The position numbers were made by a program, and so were the translations under genes. The notes below the pieces were generated by a model, which ran no database searches, had not been told where the DNA came from, and saw only the letters and a program-made list of their open reading frames with translations. A stretch of DNA of 10,666 bases from Mansonella perstans (Eukaryota; Nematoda; Chromadorea; Rhabditida; Onchocercidae), in assembly GCA_037074765.1 (NCBI GenBank), contig JBAMDO010000502.1:1-10666 (forward strand), given 5' to 3'. This document shows, one piece after another, positions 7,640-10,666 of the stretch. Every line of letters starts with the position of its first letter. The stretch's first letter is position 1.

Positions 7640-7925
7640 TTAAGGAACTTGACCGGCTGCTAATTAGCCTAATCAATCCAATCAACTCAGTCAACTAATT
7701 ATCAGTCTGTCAGTCAATAAGTCAGCTGACCAACTTTTAATAAATTAAAAAAATCAAAATTAAAAAAAATCAGTCAATCAGTTAAGTGATCAAAAAACTG
7801 CACTGATTAATTAATTAGTTGGTGAGATCAATCACTGAATAAAACTCATCAGTTAATTAACTATCTGTTGAGCCAACTAATAGACTAGCAATTATTATCG
7901 ATTAATGAGTTAATCAGTCAATTAA
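7640..7925. repeat. Degenerate TCAGTCAAT / TTAATTAA repeat tract
   Basis: About 285 bases are built from variants of TCAGTCAAT, CAATCA, AACTAATTA and TTAATTAA. Examples are AGTCAACTAATTATCAGTC at 7687, CAGTCAATCAGTTAAGTGAT at 7771 and AATCAGTCAATTAATTTAG at 7912. It includes the perfect 12-bp palindrome AGTTAATTAACT at 7851-7862. Units are not in a fixed register, so it is a scrambled or old satellite rather than a clean tandem array. No coding frame is seen. Confidence 0.6.
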
Positions 7926-7929
7926 TTTA

Positions 7930-8725
7930 GATATTTGGAAATTAAAAACTGGAAAGCATATTTTTATTGCTTTAAATTTATTTATAAACACATTTATAAG
8001 TTTTTCTTGTATTGTTATTCCCTTTTACATGTGTGATCAATACTCACATTTTTCCTTGAAAATGCTTGAAGAAATTAGAAATCGATCCAAGCGCTTAGGC
8101 ATACTTTAATATTATCTTACCTTATCAGCTATGTCACTCATTCATTCCTTCAATTTCAATTAAACGCACTCAGCTAGAATTTTAGCCAAGCACTTTTTTC
8201 GGCCATCTATAATTATCCAGCCATTTAGTGTGCACGTTTTTTATTTCCTTTTAGGCGCTTTATGAAGCCAGCTTTAGGCTCACTTAATTTATTTATTGTG
8301 AAAAAATGAAATGATAAATGCCCTTAAAAATTATCCCATACATTTATTTAAATTACTTTCAACTTATCCTCAAGAAATAAAAAAAATTAAAAAAGAATAT
8401 AAGAAAATAGATTAAATTCTCATATTTTATAACTATTTTCATTTTTAAATTTACGCTTTCCACGCTTTTTTATGGAATCGATCTCTTAAATATAACAGCA
8501 GCAAGCTTTTGAGCTTTCAGACTTGACGACACTCGCTTCCACCATATTCAATACATCACAAAATCCGCATCTCACATGTCATGATAATTGATCCGAATGT
8601 TTATCTAACACGATGTCGCTAATAACCTAAGACTTGAAAATGTAAACATTGGGAAAATTAAATTCAAGAAAAGATTGATTGGTTAAGCTACTCATTTAAT
8701 TAATGCTGCTGTCCTGGTGCATTTT
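7930..8725. other. AT-rich stretch without a supported gene
   Basis: I see no convincing exon chain. The short motif TAGGC followed by ACTTTA-like sequence recurs at about 8097, 8254 and 8276, which may be a worn repeat. A 30-codon minus-strand frame at 8578-8486 ending KACCCYI is noted among the rejected items. Confidence 0.5.
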
Positions 8726-8727
8726 TT

Positions 8728-9432
8728 TAATGGTGGGAGATTAACCGAATCTGTAGAAGCGTATGGACGTGGTTACATGTAAATTTTCTGGAGAACAATC
8801 GGAATGTGTTGAAGAGTACATGTTGCCGGATGACCTCTCTGTTTGCCCTCTGAACATGCTCCACATATCTACACTTTTAAAAAATGCATGCTTAGAATTG
8901 GCATACTTGAAGATAAAGGAAAGACAGACGTATCGCAGTGCTCACATGGAAGCTTGCTCTTGTTCGGCGTGCATCACCATGTGATCTAACATTTCCTGCT
9001 GTGAACTTGTTTTTTCTCGCACTGCAAGCATCTGTGATCTTGGCCATTTAGTGCAATATTGCAGGTGACGGCTTATGTCTTCCCAACATTGCCGACTTTC
9101 GATATATGTCTCATAAGACACATTTGCGGAACCTAAATAAAGTAAACTTGGGAGATTCATGTCAAATAAGAAATGTGACTTAACATACTATTAAAGTTTA
9201 CCTAAATCAATATTTTCAGGCAGTGGTACACGATGTCGATAAATTTATGGAAATGAATGTAACGAGCGTCACGGGTACTAAACTTGCAACCTTCTTCATC
9301 ACATTATTGGTGAATTACGGTGATAAATTGTGACATGGTAGATACCGAATTATATCGCCATAGACTTTTTGGCATACTGTACACATGTAACCAGATGGAA
9401 CTCGCTCAATATATTTCTGTTCCGGCACCATC
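8728..9432 (-). pseudogene. Zinc-finger gene relic, 3' exons
   Basis: The exon from 9432 reads MVPEQKYIERVPSGYMCTVC and gives a first C-x2-C pair, then loses frame near 9315-9330 (stops at 9317-9315 and 9306-9304). A clear second finger follows: CDEEGCKFSTRDARYIHFHK then, after a frame change at 9241-9243, YRH, i.e. C-x4-C-x12-H-x3-H. It continues RVPLPENIDL+G to 9202|GTAAAC. A 69-nt intron (9201-9133) completes Gly and leads to SANVSYETYIESRQCWEDIS and on to QEMLDHMVMHAEQEQAS. A 77-nt intron (8945-8869, GTGAGC...GTAG) completes Ile, followed by YVEHVQRANREVIRQH and a TAA at 8730-8728. Frame is kept over both introns, which strongly supports the model. Likely a nucleic-acid-binding protein; the exact family is not recognised. 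One frameshift and linker stops argue for a pseudogene. Confidence 0.55.
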
Positions 9433-9572
9433 CTTCAAATAATTAATAATTAATGTTCAATTTAAAAAAAATGTCTTTGCTTAATGAAATACGTTACATT
9501 GACCCGTTTAAGGATAAAGTCATTTTCATTTGTTCTCAAAAATCAGTACAACGAATTAGTGATCGAACTTAC

Positions 9573-9968
9573 CTTCGCGGTCATTGTGGTATGATCACTT
9601 CTTTTTGTGTTCTGTCATTACTTGGAGCGCGTCTCATTGATTCCGTCTCTTTAGAGGTGCAATTTACGATTGCTTCATCGATAAAACTTTGTAACGTGAG
9701 ACTGAATTAAACTGAATATGTTAAAATAATCAGTCCTTACCAATGAATCATCGATGTTTTACAGTTCTTATCACCACAAAACTGGCAAAGACGATCTACG
9801 TAATCTCATGGCAACTTACAAGTACTGCTGACAACTGCTGCAATTATATTTGGTCAGAGAGGTACTGTATCTTATAAAGAAAAGCACGTAGATTAGAGCA
9901 GTTATTATAAGAGCATGAACTGGGTCTGTCACTTACTGCATAGTGTCTTCTTGTTGGATTCTGCATTT
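9573..9968 (-). pseudogene. Zinc-finger gene relic, 5' exons of the same minus-strand gene
   Basis: A 32-nt exon (9968-9937) lies between CTTCACAG| and |GTAAGT. After a 99-nt intron ending TTGCAG (9838), the next exon starts at 9837 and reads TCKLP, TGA at 9808-9806, then DYVDRLCQFCGDKNCKTSMI and ends CAT-TG at 9741|GTAAGG. A 39-nt intron (9740-9702) completes Cys, then LTLQSFIDEAIVNCTSKETE and on to EVIIPQ, TGA at 9583-9581, PR+AG at 9573|GTAAGT. A 140-nt intron to 9433 completes Arg and joins the MVPEQKY exon in frame. The Cys/His cluster CQFC...C...HC suggests a further zinc-binding unit. Phase agreement over two introns is strong; the two TGA codons are each one step from CGA. Confidence 0.5.
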
Positions 9969-10030
9969 CTGTGAAGATTGGAAAACATGTTAATATTGGA
10001 AATAATATATACATGTGTCTGAAAGATTAA

Positions 10031-10255
10031 TTAAGATTCAAAATATCGCTCAATGAGTTCATAATTAATGAAATAGCTAAAGCTGAAGTGACAGAAGCGC
10101 TCAAGCTTAAAGTTATTGTTTACTCATTGGGATAGAATGATAACAGCTTACGCGATGCGATGATAATGATATGACATGTGACAGAAGAAAGAAAAAGAGA
10201 AATGTTTCTAAATGAAGCGGAAACTTTAGCAATAATGTTCTACAATGATATTTAA
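10031..10255 (+). pseudogene. 74-codon charged, coding-like block with two in-frame stops
   Basis: In one plus frame the sequence reads ISLNEFIINEIAKAEVTEAL, then KLKVIVYSLG, TAG at 10133, NDNSLRDAMIMI, TGA at 10172, HVTEERKREMFLNEAETLAI and a TAA at 10253. The Glu/Lys-rich amphipathic composition looks like a helical protein segment, and no other frame here looks coding. It lies opposite a putative intron of the minus-strand relics. No family recognised; both stops are one C-to-T step from Gln or Arg codons. Chance remains possible. Confidence 0.3.
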
Positions 10256-10416
10256 CTCAATTATTTCTCATAATAGAGGTACCTAGGGATTGAAACCTAG
10301 GATTGAAGCATGAACATCAATTTCTTACGAGCTTGAAAGTCCAATTTTCAATTTCGCTCAGTTTGGATCATAATTAATTTTTGAAGCGAAAAAAATTGGC
10401 GTAAAATATTTAAATT
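10256..10416. other. Spacer, no gene seen apart from a short duplication
   Basis: AT-rich sequence holding only the 14-bp duplication noted separately. No open frame, splice pair or RNA structure stood out on either strand. Confidence 0.5.
10281..10307. repeat. 14-bp direct duplication, two copies
   Basis: ACCTAGGGATTGAA at 10281-10294 is followed directly by ACCTAGGATTGAA at 10295-10307, differing by one G. Each contains CCTAGG. It is a short local duplication without obvious function. Confidence 0.7.
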
Positions 10417-10638
10417 TCATACCGACCGCGTACTTTGCATGCGATGATGTATCCATTCCTTCATCACTGGAGATGTAATTGTCGGGTGTATTAATCTTAA
10501 TTCATAATTATAAATATTAATTTTGTCTTTCCAACTTTCAGCATATTCCACATTACTGTATTTTAGTTACTACTGTCATCGTTTAAACCTCTTATAATCT
10601 GCAATTTTTCTCCAGTTTTTCATCACGCGTTGCTCAAA
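10417..10638 (-). pseudogene. Coding-like block with a cluster of three stops, unknown family
   Basis: After a TTAG acceptor-like site (10639) the minus strand reads FEQRVMKNWRKIADYKRFKR, then TGA, CAG, TAG, TAA at 10578-10567, then in the same frame LKYSNVEYAESWKDKINIYN and YELRLIHPTITSPVMKEWIH, ending at TGA 10419-10417, or a possible donor CG|GTCGGT just before it. The composition is strongly protein-like on both sides of the stops. It may be an upstream exon of the minus-strand zinc-finger relic or a separate gene; nothing links them directly. An acceptor ATACAG|T at 10556 offers an alternative start that would exclude the stops. Confidence 0.4.
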
Positions 10639-10666
10639 CTAACAAATTAGATAATGGAATCGAAAT

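Noticed and set aside
8486..8578. Minus-strand 30-codon frame ending KACCCYI, resembling a prenylated C-terminal tail.
   Set aside because: No GTPase motifs nearby and no supported splice link; a short Cys run is weak evidence.
8763..8984. 73-codon plus-strand frame with ATG, rich in Cys and Leu.
   Set aside because: It lies opposite the phase-matched minus-strand exons; the minus reading is supported by splice junctions. I cannot exclude it fully, since both strands look moderately protein-like.
8942..9160. Minus-strand frame starting MNLPSLL as a separate 72-residue protein.
   Set aside because: Its first ten or so codons fall inside the 69-nt intron that joins upstream exon sequence in frame, and its stop falls just inside the next intron.
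9453..9710. 85-codon plus-strand frame.
   Set aside because: It overlaps the minus-strand exon and intron 9701-9433, whose junctions rebuild codons; no domain is visible on plus.
6450..10578. Reassigned stop codons (an organism reading TAA, TAG and TGA as amino acids).
   Set aside because: Frameshifts accompany the stops, and the retrotransposon and collagen point to an animal nuclear genome using the standard code; decay explains both kinds of damage.
1..10666. tRNA genes, rRNA, CRISPR arrays, bacterial operons or ribosome binding sites.
   Set aside because: I found no cloverleaf with intact A and B boxes, no regularly spaced identical repeats, and no prokaryotic gene organisation.

Overview
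The window is AT-rich eukaryotic, almost certainly animal, DNA with no intact full-length gene. Several things point to an invertebrate and most simply a nematode: a decayed Gly-X-Y collagen segment, short phase-consistent introns (39, 40, 69, 77, 111 and 119 nt) with GTAAGT-type donors and TTTTCAG-type acceptors, C2H2 zinc fingers, and a BEL/Pao LTR retrotransposon. The species and the nematode call are inference.

Layout from left to right. 1-138: an open plus-strand reading frame ending at a consensus splice donor, probably a piece of a gene lying mostly to the left. About 200-2360: a 2.1-kb block with extreme strand asymmetry (very A-rich on plus, T-rich on minus) and no recognisable gene. 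2361-5491: a minus-strand BEL/Pao retrotransposon. Its LTR (4900-5491, TGTTG...CAACA ends, TATA box) is followed by a gag-like region with zinc knuckles, an aspartic protease domain and the start of reverse transcriptase. All of it is frameshifted, and it is cut off just after RT motif A, exactly where the A-rich block begins. No 3' LTR is present. 5739-5949: an inverted partial duplication ending in A15. 5882-6218: a minus-strand collagen relic. 6450-7628: a plus-strand zinc-finger gene relic whose frame is kept across two introns, ending near overlapping AATAAA signals and carrying a possible transposase fragment. 7640-7925: degenerate TCAGTCAAT/TTAATTAA repeats. 7930-8725: nothing convincing. 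8728-9968: a minus-strand multi-exon zinc-finger gene relic. 10031-10255: a coding-like plus-strand block with two stops. 10417-10638: a minus-strand coding-like block with a cluster of three stops.

The common theme is gene decay. Reading frames run through good splice junctions but are broken by isolated in-frame stops and small frameshifts. Most stops are a single C-to-T change away from CGA, CAG or CAA, and the collagen glycines are replaced by residues reachable by G-to-A. That fits transition-dominated pseudogene decay, or more speculatively a targeted C-to-T process. I see no evidence of a working novel system; the points most worth checking are the skewed block and its junction with the retrotransposon, and the stop-codon pattern.
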